A stretch of DNA of 5,252 bases from an uncultured bacterium (GTDB lineage: Bacteria > Gemmatimonadota > Gemmatimonadetes > Longimicrobiales > RSA9), in the NCBI GenBank assembly GCA_937995995.1, contig CALKIP010000272.1, positions 1 to 5,252 on the forward strand, written 5' to 3'. Position 1 is the first letter of the stretch, and each line of letters opens with the position of its first letter. The translations under genes and the position numbers were made by a program. This document shows positions 1 through 5,252 of the stretch, in pieces. The notes under the pieces were generated by a model. The model saw only the letters and a list, made by a program, of their open reading frames with translations. It did no database searches and had not been told where the DNA came from.

Positions 1-1187
1 TCGAGGCGTACGGCATCCGCGTCGGCGCGAAGAATCTCAGTATCGAGGCGACCGGTGCTCGTTTCGAGCCGCTGATCGGTGACCCCGGCGACGGCGCCTC
101 CCCATCCTGTGCGATCGTGGACGAGTACCACGAGCACAAGACGAGTCGCCTCTACGACACCATGCTGACCGGGATGGGTGCGCGCACCCAGCCGCTTCAG
201 TACGTGATCACGACAGCTGGGAGCGACACCGCCGGGCCGTGCTACGCACTCCGTCAGGACGCGATCCGAGTCCTCGAGGGTACGGTCCAGGACGACGAGT
301 TCTTCGCGATCATCTACACGATCGACGAGGGCGACGACTGGACGACTGAGGAGGCGCTCCGGAAGGCCAACCCCAATTACGACGTCTCGGTCTTCGGCGA
401 CTTCCTGAAGTCGCAGCAGCAGGCGGCGATGCGGTCGAGCCGCCTGCAGAATGCGTTCAAAACAAAGCATCTGAACGTCTGGGTCGGCGCGCGCGCGGCG
501 TGGATGAATATGGAGGAGTGGCACCGCCAGGCGGACGCGCCCCCGCTCGAGGAGTTCGAGGGCGAGCCGTGCTGGATTGGCCTCGACCTCGCGAGCAAGG
601 TCGATATCGCGGCCGCGGTCAAGGTCTTCCGCCGCGAGGTAGACGGCGAGGACCACTATTACGCCTTCGGCCGCTACTATCTGCCCGAGGCGCGGGTCGA
701 GGAGCCGGACGCGCAACATTACCACGGATGGGTCCGCGACGGGCGCCTGATCGCGACCCCCGGAGAGATCACGGATTATCGCCAGATCCGAGACGATATC
801 CTCGACGACGATGAGCGGTACGGGATCGCCGCGCTCGGATACGACCCGGACAATGCGACGCACCTGATCAATGAGTTGATGGACCTCGGGATCGAATGCG
901 TGGAGGTCCCGCAGCGGGTCAGGTATCTCTCTGAGCCGATGAAGTGGGTCGAGGCGCTGGTCAAGGCGGGACGGCTGCACCATGACGGCTGCCCCGTGCT
1001 CTCCTGGATGATGAGCAACGTGACCGTGCGAGTGGACGCAAACGACAACATCTTCCCCAGGAAGGAACGCCCCGAAGCCAAGATCGACGGCGTGGTCGCG
1101 TTGATTATGGCACTCGGCCGCGCGATGGCTGACGACGACGGCGGCCGGTCGGTCTATGAGGATCGGGGCGCGCTCGTCTTCGGATAG
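1..1187 (+). CDS. Phage terminase large subunit (Terminase_1/HK97 type), 5'-truncated by window edge
   Basis: ATP-driven DNA packaging motor and headful/cos nuclease that docks on the portal. The reading frame is open from base 3, giving 394 visible residues. The GTG at 117 is not the start: it encodes the valine inside the Walker B strand (AIVDEYHEHK), whose Asp-Glu pair lies at 120-125. Walker A and the true start lie upstream of the window; family members usually have about 500-580 residues, so roughly a quarter to a third is missing. After Walker B comes the coupling motif QYVITTAGSD (about 198-227). The C-terminal RNase H-like nuclease shows three acidic sites in the expected order: the Asp of IGLDLAS (585-587), the Asp of GYDPDN (843-845) and the Asp of KIDGVVALIMAL (1086-1088). 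These catalytic assignments follow family patterns. The gene ends with TAG and is followed by a structured non-coding gap, not by the tight coupling seen further downstream. Confidence 0.95.
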   Translation, partial: EAYGIRVGAKNLSIEATGARFEPLIGDPGDGASPSCAIVDEYHEHKTSRLYDTMLTGMGARTQPLQYVITTAGSDTAGPCYALRQDAIRVLEGTVQDDEFFAIIYTIDEGDDWTTEEALRKANPNYDVSVFGDFLKSQQQAAMRSSRLQNAFKTKHLNVWVGARAAWMNMEEWHRQADAPPLEEFEGEPCWIGLDLASKVDIAAAVKVFRREVDGEDHYYAFGRYYLPEARVEEPDAQHYHGWVRDGRLIATPGEITDYRQIRDDILDDDERYGIAALGYDPDNATHLINELMDLGIECVEVPQRVRYLSEPMKWVEALVKAGRLHHDGCPVLSWMMSNVTVRVDANDNIFPRKERPEAKIDGVVALIMALGRAMADDDGGRSVYEDRGALVFG

Positions 1188-1223
1188 CAGCCTTGCGCTT
1201 CCCTAGTGGCTGCATTACATTGT

Positions 1224-1279
1224 AGGCGGTGAGCCGCCTTGAGCGGCCGGACATAGCCTTGTGAGGCTCCGTGAGAGCC
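1224..1279 (+). promoter_or_regulatory. Tandem competing hairpins upstream of the long hairpin (candidate RNA regulatory leader)
   Basis: Two overlapping hairpin pairs can be drawn by hand. Pair one is 1224-1229 with 1234-1239 (6 bp, loop TGAG), or 1233-1237 with 1243-1247 (5 bp, loop CTTGA). Pair two is 1255-1259 with 1264-1268 (5 bp, loop TGTG), or 1265-1269 with 1275-1279 (5 bp, loop CGTGA). Members of a pair exclude each other, and the last hairpin takes four bases (1276-1279) of the downstream terminator stem. The primary sequence shows four copies of a ten-base unit, TGAG at positions 2-5 and CC at 9-10, starting at 1229, 1239, 1261 and 1271. The structures are seen in the sequence; a role in antitermination, attenuation or protein binding is inference. 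It could instead be part of a small RNA or a remnant of an inserted element. Confidence 0.4.
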
Positions 1280-1336
1280 CGGCGTATTCTCCTACCCGAC
1301 CTAAGATCGGGCGGGATGAGTGCGCCGGGCTTTTTT
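1276..1336 (+). terminator. Long imperfect hairpin plus T6: intrinsic terminator or RNase III-type processing site
   Basis: Bases 1276-1286 pair with 1321-1331 (11 bp, one G-U). The pairing continues inward through 1287-1289 with 1318-1320, 1290-1293 with 1313-1316, and 1295-1299 with 1307-1311, interrupted only by a bulged T1317 and an A1294/C1312 mismatch. That gives about 23 bp and a seven-base loop (1300-1306). Six T (1331-1336) follow directly. No T-run follows the stem on the other strand, so the signal is oriented for + transcription, after the terminase gene. The stem is longer than most terminators and long enough to resemble an RNase III substrate. Its position inside an otherwise continuous head operon is unusual. 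Confidence 0.72.
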
Positions 1337-1353
1337 GCATCCGTGGCTGAGCG

Positions 1354-1512
1354 ATGACGCCCGATCTGCACGATATCCTGGCCCTGCTGGGGCTCCTGCT
1401 CCTCGCCGGAGGCGTGTGGTGCATCTACCCGCCGGCCGCGCTGATCCTGGTCGGCGTGATCCTGCTCGGTGTGGGCGTAATGGGGCGGCCACCCGCCCGG
1501 GGTGAGGGCTGA
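1354..1512 (+). CDS. Small two-helix membrane protein between terminase and portal (52 aa)
   Basis: The frame begins at ATG 1354 and ends at TGA 1510-1512, whose last base is the first base of the portal start (TGATG). The 52 residues start MTPDLHDILA. A first hydrophobic stretch covers about residues 8-24 (rich in Leu, Ala and Gly) and a second about 28-43 (Ile/Leu/Val/Gly), separated by a short turn containing Tyr-Pro-Pro. A short polar tail (GRPPARGEG) follows. This predicts a helical hairpin in the host membrane. The Shine-Dalgarno site is weak (TGAG at 1348-1351 is too close to the start), and the start lies 17 bases after a T-run. Small two-helix proteins of unknown function are often found just upstream of phage portal genes, from general knowledge. 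Roles such as holding the portal or early procapsid at the membrane, or holin-like activity, are speculative. The stop/start overlap and the clear hydrophobic pattern support a real gene. Confidence 0.75.
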   Translation: MTPDLHDILALLGLLLLAGGVWCIYPPAALILVGVILLGVGVMGRPPARGEG

Positions 1513-2705
1513 TGTCCCTACTCGCCCGGCTGCTCGGCCCACGGGCGAGCGCGAGCGCCGATTCGCTCGACGCATTCCTGCGCGGGCTCGGGCTCGGGCA
1601 GACCAAGGCCGGAGTGGCAGTCACACCGGACACGGCACTGCAGGTCGCGACGGTCTACGCCTGCGTCCGGGTCCTCGCCGAGGACATCGCCGCGCTGCCA
1701 CTGATCCTCTACCGCCGACTGCCGAACGGTGGGAAGGAGCGGGCCACAGACCACCCGCTGTATCGCGTGATGCGGAACCGCTGGAACCGGCGTCACACGG
1801 CATTCGAGGCGAAGGAGTTCCTTCAGGGATGCCTCGGGCTGCGGGGCAACGCCTACGCGCTGATCGTGCGCGGGCGGATTGACAGAGTGGTGCGGGAGAT
1901 CATCCCGATCCGGCCGGACCGGGTGACGGTCGAGGAGGGGGATGACCTCTCGGTGCGCTACAGAATCGAGGGAGCGGACCGCGAGTTCACGGACCGTGAG
2001 ATTCTGCACCTGCGCGGCCTCTCCACCGACGGCCTCATCGGGCTCTCTCCGATCACGGTGGCGCGGGAGGCGATCGGGCTCGCGATCGCGACGCAGAACC
2101 ACGGCTCCACGCTGTTCCGCAACGGCGCACGGCCGGGCGGGGTGCTGGAGCACCCGGGGAAGCTGAGCAAGGAGGCCGCTCAGCGTCTCAAGGAGAGCGT
2201 CGAGCACGCGATCAGTGGCGACAACCTGCATCGCCTGCTCCTCCTCGAGGAGGGCCTCAAGTGGCACCAGGTCGGGCTCACGTCCGAGGATGCCCAATTC
2301 CTCGAGACGCGAAAGTTCCAGCGGCAGGAGATCGCGGCCTTCTACCGGATGCCGCTCCACAAGATCGGTGACCTGGAACGCTCGACGTTCAGCAACATCG
2401 AGCACCAGTCGCTCGAATACGTGACCGGGACGCTGCTCTCCTGGATGGTGCGTTGGGAGCAGCGGTGCAACGAATCGCTGCTGACCGATGAGGAGCGCGA
2501 GGACTACTTCTTCGAGCACCTGGTCGACGCGCTGCTCCGAGGAGACACGAAGACTCGGTACGAGGCGTACCGGATGGCGATCCTGGACGGCTGGATGAGC
2601 CGCAACGAGGTCCGGGAGCGGGAGAACCTGAACCCGGTCGAGGGGCTCGACGAGTTCTACATGCCTCTCAACACGACCACCACCGGCGGAAGGTCTGATC
2701 GATGA
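1512..2705 (+). CDS. Phage portal protein (HK97 family)
   Basis: Forms the dodecameric ring at one capsid vertex that nucleates head assembly, serves as the DNA channel and docks the terminase, then the connector. The 397 residues match the usual family length of about 380-450, so it looks complete. Family-typical stretches appear in order: ATVYACVRVLAEDIAALPL (about residues 46-64), HPLYRVM (81-87), GNAYALIVR (112-120), GLSPITVAREAIGLAI (177-192) followed by LFRNGARPGGVL (201-212), ETRKFQRQEIAAFYRMP (265-281) and SNIEHQSLEYV (294-304), the last two lying in the stem and crown-entry region. The C-terminal part carries DGWMSRNEVRERENLNP (359-375), also usual in this family. The start overlaps the preceding stop by one base, with a purine-rich GTGAGGG (1502-1508) just ahead as ribosome site. 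The end overlaps the protease start (ATGA at 2702). No clip or stem interruption was seen. Confidence 0.96.
   Translation: MSLLARLLGPRASASADSLDAFLRGLGLGQTKAGVAVTPDTALQVATVYACVRVLAEDIAALPLILYRRLPNGGKERATDHPLYRVMRNRWNRRHTAFEAKEFLQGCLGLRGNAYALIVRGRIDRVVREIIPIRPDRVTVEEGDDLSVRYRIEGADREFTDREILHLRGLSTDGLIGLSPITVAREAIGLAIATQNHGSTLFRNGARPGGVLEHPGKLSKEAAQRLKESVEHAISGDNLHRLLLLEEGLKWHQVGLTSEDAQFLETRKFQRQEIAAFYRMPLHKIGDLERSTFSNIEHQSLEYVTGTLLSWMVRWEQRCNESLLTDEEREDYFFEHLVDALLRGDTKTRYEAYRMAILDGWMSRNEVRERENLNPVEGLDEFYMPLNTTTTGGRSDR
2688..2693 (+). promoter_or_regulatory. Ribosome binding site of the maturation protease
   Basis: GGAAGG lies eight bases before the ATG at 2702 and eleven before the second ATG at 2705. 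The spacing favours 2702, which also gives the common ATGA overlap with the portal stop. The two choices differ by a single methionine. Confidence 0.6.
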
Positions 2706-3580
2706 TGGGCACACTGCGACCCGTGAGCGCGCGTGGACTCCGCGCCCCGCATGCCGCGTCCGGCCAGCGGAGCTGGTACCGTATCCGTGCGGCGGACAAG
2801 GACACGGCGGAGATCTACATCTACGACGAAATCGCGTGGTACGGCGCCTCGGCCGACGATCTGGTCCGCGAGATCGCCGGAATCACGGCGAGCGAGATCC
2901 ACGTGCGGCTCAACACCCCGGGCGGCTCTGTGTGGGATGGAATGGCGATCTACCAGGCGCTCCGGGGCCACGGCGCGCGGATCGTCACCCACATCGAGGG
3001 GCTCGCCGCATCCATGGGGAGCGTGATCGCGCTCGCCGGCGAAGAAGTCCGTATGGCGAAGGGCGCGTTCTTCATGATCCACAACCCGTGGGTCCTCATC
3101 CTCGGTGATGCCCGGGAGCTGCGGGAGACGGCCGACCTGCTGGAGAAGATCGAGACGAACATCGTCGGGATCTACATGGACCGCACGGGCGCCACGGAGG
3201 AGGAGATCCGGGCCGCGATGGACGCGGAAACGTGGTACACGGCCGAGGAGGCGCGGGACGCCGGCTTTGTCGACGCGATTGTCGACGGCCAGGAGGTTGT
3301 GGCCCGGGCGAGCGCCGACATCCTCGCGCGGTACCGCAACGTGCCGGAGCGCCTCGCCGCCATGGTGCGCGGCGCGGGTCGGCAGGATGGCACTCGGCCT
3401 AAGATCCAGACCATCAGAGACTTTGAGACCTTCCTGCGGGATGCAGGCGGGTTTTCTCGTGAGGCCGCGAAGGCGATCGCCGCTCGCGGCTGGAAGGCCA
3501 CCTCGGACCCTCGGGATGAGGCCGATGATGGCGAACTCGTGGCCGCAGCGATGCGGCTCGTGGAGACCATCCAGGCATGA
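2702..3580 (+). CDS. ClpP-like (S14/S49-type) phage head maturation protease
   Basis: Serine protease packaged in the procapsid that cleaves off the capsid protein's N-terminal scaffold segment. It has 292 residues. The ClpP fold occupies about 24-195. LNTPGGSVWDG (70-80) is the oxyanion-loop region, the nucleophile is Ser104 in GLAASMGS (100-107), and the catalytic His127 is in MIHNPW (125-130). The segment AETWYTAEEARDAGFVD (175-191) matches the end of ClpP; a hand alignment puts Glu176, or nearby Asp174, where ClpP has its catalytic Asp. Beyond the fold is a tail of about 95 residues with a conserved-looking helical motif, TIRDFETFLRDAGGFSREAA (237-256), ending near ARGWKA. Similar tails are known in phage Clp-like proteases and may bind the procapsid interior; that role is inference. 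It lies directly between portal and capsid genes, the standard place. It has no signal peptide and is not the housekeeping ClpP. Confidence 0.93.
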   Translation: MMGTLRPVSARGLRAPHAASGQRSWYRIRAADKDTAEIYIYDEIAWYGASADDLVREIAGITASEIHVRLNTPGGSVWDGMAIYQALRGHGARIVTHIEGLAASMGSVIALAGEEVRMAKGAFFMIHNPWVLILGDARELRETADLLEKIETNIVGIYMDRTGATEEEIRAAMDAETWYTAEEARDAGFVDAIVDGQEVVARASADILARYRNVPERLAAMVRGAGRQDGTRPKIQTIRDFETFLRDAGGFSREAAKAIAARGWKATSDPRDEADDGELVAAAMRLVETIQA

Positions 3581-3589
3581 GGTGACGCA

Positions 3590-4798
3590 ATGTCAACGGA
3601 ACTCAAGCAGACGATCGAGGCCCTCAACCGGGCGTTCGAGGAGTTCAAGCAGGCCAATGACGAGCGGCTCGCGCAGATCGAGGCGCGCGGGAGCGCCGAT
3701 GGCGCGCTCGTCGAGAAGGTCGAGCGGCTGAACGCCGAGATCGCGCGGCTGCAAAGCGCGGTCGACGATATGTCGGTCGAGATGCAGCGCCGTTCGCTCG
3801 GCGCGGGCGATCGGAAGGAGACGCCCGAGGCGCGGCAGTACCGTGAGGCGTTCGGCGGATATCTCCGCAAGGGCGACGAGGAGGGGATCGCTGCGGTGAA
3901 GGGCGCGGTGCAGACCGGCGTCGATGCCGATGGCGGCTACGCGGTGCCCGAGGAGTTGGACCGCGAGATCAGCTCGATTCTGGTCGACATTTCGCCAATG
4001 CGCCAGCTCGCGCTCGTGAGGCAGGTCGGGGCTGGCTACAGGAAGCTCGCCAACATCCGCGGCACGACCTCCGGCTGGGTCGGCGAGACGGATTCGCGCA
4101 CGCAGACCAACACGCCGCAGCTCGCGGACGTGACGCCGCCACAGGGCGAGATCTACGCCTTCCCGTTCGCGACGCAGCGCGCGCTCGACGACGTCTTCTT
4201 CGACGTCGAGGCGTGGCTCGCCGAGGAGGTCGCGACGGAGTTCGCCCTCCAGGAGGGAATCGCGTTCATCAGCGGCGACGGCTCCGACAAGCCGAAGGGT
4301 ATCCTCGACTATCCGACCTCGACGGATCCGGACGGCACGCGCGCTTTCGGCACGCTGCAAGTGATCCACACCGGTTCGGCAGCGGATCTCGGCGCCAACC
4401 CGATCGACGTCCTGATCGACGTCATCTACTCGATGAAAGCCGGGCATCGGAGCCAGGCGAGCTGGCTCATGAACAGCCTCACCGTCGCGGAGGTGCGGAA
4501 GATCAAGGACAGCAACGGCCAGTACATCTGGCAGCCGTCCGCGCAGGCGGGTCAGCCCGCGACGCTGCACGGCTATCCGCTCTACGAGGACGAGGCCATG
4601 CCGGACGTTGCGGCTGATGCGCTGCCGATCGCGTTCGGCGACTGGCGTCGTGGCTACGAGATCGTGGACATCATGGGGACCAGGGTGCTCCGCGACCCCT
4701 ACACCAACAAGCCCTACGTCGGCTTCTACACGACCAAGAGGGTCGGCGGCGGTGTTATCAACAGCGAGGCGATCAAGCTGGTCAAGGTCGCCGAGTGA
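3590..4798 (+). CDS. Major capsid protein, HK97 fold, with N-terminal scaffold (delta) domain
   Basis: Main shell protein, 402 residues. Residues 1-66 are a charged, heptad-like coiled coil (TIEALNRAFEEFKQ, then VEKVERLNAEIARLQSAVDD) typical of the delta domain that acts as internal scaffold and is removed by the neighbouring protease. The mature shell domain probably begins around 100-112, just before DADGGYAVPEEL (112-123). The E-loop spans about 150-185 (GTTSGWVGETDSRTQTN). The spine and P domain include ATEFALQEGIAFISGDGSDK (215-234) followed by PKGIL. The A domain and C-terminal end show AFGDWRRGYEIVD (348-360), LRDPYTNKPYVGF (367-379) and SEAIKLVKV (392-400), the usual family ending. 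A good ribosome site, GAGGTG (3579-3584), sits five bases before ATG 3590 and overlaps the protease stop. The E-loop tip has no lysine, so HK97-style covalent cross-linking looks unlikely. The exact cleavage site cannot be read from the sequence. Confidence 0.96.
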   Translation: MSTELKQTIEALNRAFEEFKQANDERLAQIEARGSADGALVEKVERLNAEIARLQSAVDDMSVEMQRRSLGAGDRKETPEARQYREAFGGYLRKGDEEGIAAVKGAVQTGVDADGGYAVPEELDREISSILVDISPMRQLALVRQVGAGYRKLANIRGTTSGWVGETDSRTQTNTPQLADVTPPQGEIYAFPFATQRALDDVFFDVEAWLAEEVATEFALQEGIAFISGDGSDKPKGILDYPTSTDPDGTRAFGTLQVIHTGSAADLGANPIDVLIDVIYSMKAGHRSQASWLMNSLTVAEVRKIKDSNGQYIWQPSAQAGQPATLHGYPLYEDEAMPDVAADALPIAFGDWRRGYEIVDIMGTRVLRDPYTNKPYVGFYTTKRVGGGVINSEAIKLVKVAE

Positions 4799-4807
4799 TG
4801 CGGAGAC

Positions 4808-4838
4808 GTGGGCGGGGGTGCCCGTTCCCCCGCCCCAC
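4808..4838 (+). other. GC-rich hairpin just after the capsid gene, no T-run
   Basis: 4808-4812 pairs with 4834-4838 and 4813-4818 pairs with 4827-4832, leaving C4833 bulged and an eight-base loop (4819-4826). That is 11 bp, nearly all G-C, starting ten bases after the capsid stop. The bases that follow (ACAACCGGG, from 4837) hold no T-run, so it does not look like a standard intrinsic terminator. It could protect the 3' end of capsid mRNA or cause partial polymerase pausing, so that less of the downstream genes is made. These roles are inference. Confidence 0.6.
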
Positions 4839-4842
4839 AACC

Positions 4843-4848
4843 GGGAGA
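4843..4848 (+). promoter_or_regulatory. Ribosome binding site fixing the start of the 69-residue gene
   Basis: GGGAGA lies seven bases before ATG 4856. The alternative in-frame GTG at 4808 has no ribosome site and is buried at the foot of the GC-rich hairpin, so ATG 4856 is preferred. Confidence 0.6.
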
Positions 4849-4855
4849 CCCCGCG

Positions 4856-5065
4856 ATGTCTGGCAACGTGAAAGTCGTATTCGCCCGCGCCTTCAAGTGG
4901 TCGCCCGACGGCCACACCGTGCTCACCTTCGGGCCTGGTGAGGCAGAGGTCCCGCTTCGCTGCGCTGAGGTGGCGGCGCAGGCCGGCGTACTGGAGCGGG
5001 AGAAGCCGAGCAGCGCGAAGAGCGAGCCGCGGCCGAAGGCGAAGAAGGGGAAGGTCGAGGCGTGA
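4856..5065 (+). CDS. Small protein of unknown function between capsid and connector genes (69 aa)
   Basis: I do not recognise a named family with confidence. The product starts MSGNVKVVFARAFKWSPDGH. Residues 5-45 look like a compact beta-rich domain: strands KVVFARAF and HTVLTF around a SPDG turn, an acidic GPGEAEVP segment, then a helix, CAEVAAQAGVLE. The last 20 or so residues are polar and lysine-rich (SSAKSEPRPKAKKGKVEA) and probably disordered. There is no signal peptide or membrane segment. Small proteins of this general shape (short beta domain with a WSPDG-like turn, basic tail) are common between capsid and connector genes in HK97-like phages, from general knowledge, and their role is not settled. 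A minor head component, a DNA-contacting protein or an assembly factor are possibilities only. The stop overlaps the next start as GTGA, so translation of the two is probably coupled. Confidence 0.8.
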   Translation: MSGNVKVVFARAFKWSPDGHTVLTFGPGEAEVPLRCAEVAAQAGVLEREKPSSAKSEPRPKAKKGKVEA

Positions 5066-5252
5066 AGACCGTCCGCATCCCGCCGGATCAGCCGGTCCAG
5101 GAGCCGGTGACGCTCGAGGAGGCGAAGGCGCACCTCCGGATCGACTACGATGCTGAGGACGCGCTGATCACCTCGTACATCGCGGTGGCCCGCGAGCATT
5201 GCGAGGTCGTGACGGGCCTCGCGCTCGCGCCGGCGACCTGGGAGGCGCGGCT
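5062..5252 (+). CDS. Head-tail connector protein, gp6-like (3' end outside window)
   Basis: Forms the adaptor ring under the portal that closes the filled head and receives the tail. The frame starts at GTG 5062, overlapping the previous stop (GTGA), and stays open to the window end, giving 63 complete codons. AAGG at 5051-5054, seven bases upstream, is a plausible ribosome site. The start of the protein reads MKTVRIPPDQ. It is followed by PVTLEEAKAHLRIDYDAED (residues 15-33), LITSYIAVAREHCEVVTG (36-53) and LALAPATW (54-61). The run TLEEAKAHLRI, acidic turn, LI..YI..AR...E..TG is the typical N-terminal helix pair of gp6-like connectors, whose full length is often around 100-200 residues. The gene position after the capsid gene agrees. 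An alternative is a related gp6/gp15-type adaptor subfamily, which the missing C-terminus would decide. Confidence 0.87.
   Translation, partial: MKTVRIPPDQPVQEPVTLEEAKAHLRIDYDAEDALITSYIAVAREHCEVVTGLALAPATWEAR

Noticed and set aside
117..119. GTG as start of the terminase gene
   Set aside because: The valine lies inside the Walker B strand and the frame is open upstream to the window edge.
1193..1221. Sigma70-like promoter TTGCGC - 17 bases - TACATT
   Set aside because: Only 3 of 6 and 4 of 6 matches, with no other support. It is also upstream of the terminator-like hairpin, so it would not by itself explain head-gene transcription.
1224..1331. tRNA-like or intron-like fold in the terminase-portal gap
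   Set aside because: No T-loop consensus, no plausible anticodon arm or acceptor stem, and no recognisable intron core or intron-encoded protein.
1105..1633. - strand frames covering the terminase-portal gap
   Set aside because: Arg/Pro/Ser-rich, no domain, and they run across the terminator and into both neighbouring genes.
1502..1882. 126-codon + strand frame overlapping the portal start
   Set aside because: Arg/Gly-rich shadow; the portal frame matches its family throughout this stretch.
1518..2714. Open frame of 398 codons on the - strand opposite the portal gene
   Set aside because: Same cause: a shadow of portal codon bias, with low-complexity Arg/Val/Leu/Pro content and no motif.
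3105..3731. 208-codon + strand frame overlapping protease and capsid starts
   Set aside because: Arg/Ser/Pro-rich out-of-frame shadow of two well-identified genes.
3593..4915. Long open frame of 440 codons on the - strand opposite the capsid gene
   Set aside because: It is a mirror of the GC-rich codon bias of the capsid gene, rich in Arg, Leu, Asp and Val, with no recognisable domain. The + strand gene is certain.
4798..4941. ATG overlapping the capsid stop (TGATG) opening a 47-codon frame
   Set aside because: The product is very Arg/Pro-rich and overlaps the better-supported 69-residue gene, which has its own ribosome site.
1..5252. CRISPR array, insertion sequence ends, attachment site, integrase or anti-defence gene
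   Set aside because: No regularly spaced repeats, no transposase or integrase, and no terminal inverted repeats were seen. All coding sequence is accounted for by head genes plus two small unknowns.

Overview
The window is a GC-rich stretch in which every recognisable gene lies on the + strand. It is the packaging and head-building module of a tailed phage or prophage of the HK97 type (Caudoviricetes). The order is large terminase subunit (5' end outside the window), a small two-helix membrane protein, portal, ClpP-like head maturation protease, major capsid protein, a small basic protein, and a gp6-like head-tail connector (3' end outside the window). High GC, purine-rich Shine-Dalgarno sites and tightly coupled genes suggest a GC-rich bacterial host, possibly a proteobacterium. 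The sequence alone does not fix the host, nor whether this is a free phage or a prophage.

Layout: 1-1187 is the terminase from just before its Walker B motif to its stop. 1188-1353 is non-coding and is the least ordinary part. It holds two pairs of overlapping, mutually exclusive small hairpins (1224-1279), then a long imperfect hairpin of about 23 bp followed by six T (1276-1336), which looks like an intrinsic terminator or an RNase III-type processing hairpin. 1354-1512 is a 52-residue membrane protein. 1512-2705 is the portal, 2702-3580 the protease and 3590-4798 the capsid protein. A GC-rich hairpin without a T-run follows the capsid gene (4808-4838). A 69-residue protein (4856-5065) and the first 63 codons of the connector (5062 onward) close the window.

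How the genes work together: the portal seeds the procapsid. The capsid protein assembles around it, guided by its own N-terminal coiled coil, which acts as an internal scaffold. The protease removes that segment, the terminase threads DNA through the portal and cuts it, and the connector closes the packaged head and receives the tail. From 1354 on, most genes are linked by overlapping stop and start codons (TGATG, ATGA, GTGA) or by spacers of about ten bases, so they probably form one translationally coupled unit.

Most of the window is ordinary phage morphogenesis. The element between terminase and head genes deserves a second look: the T-run ends only 17 bases before the next start codon, so no promoter fits between them. 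Head-gene transcription must therefore read through this element, be processed at it, or start inside the small downstream gene.
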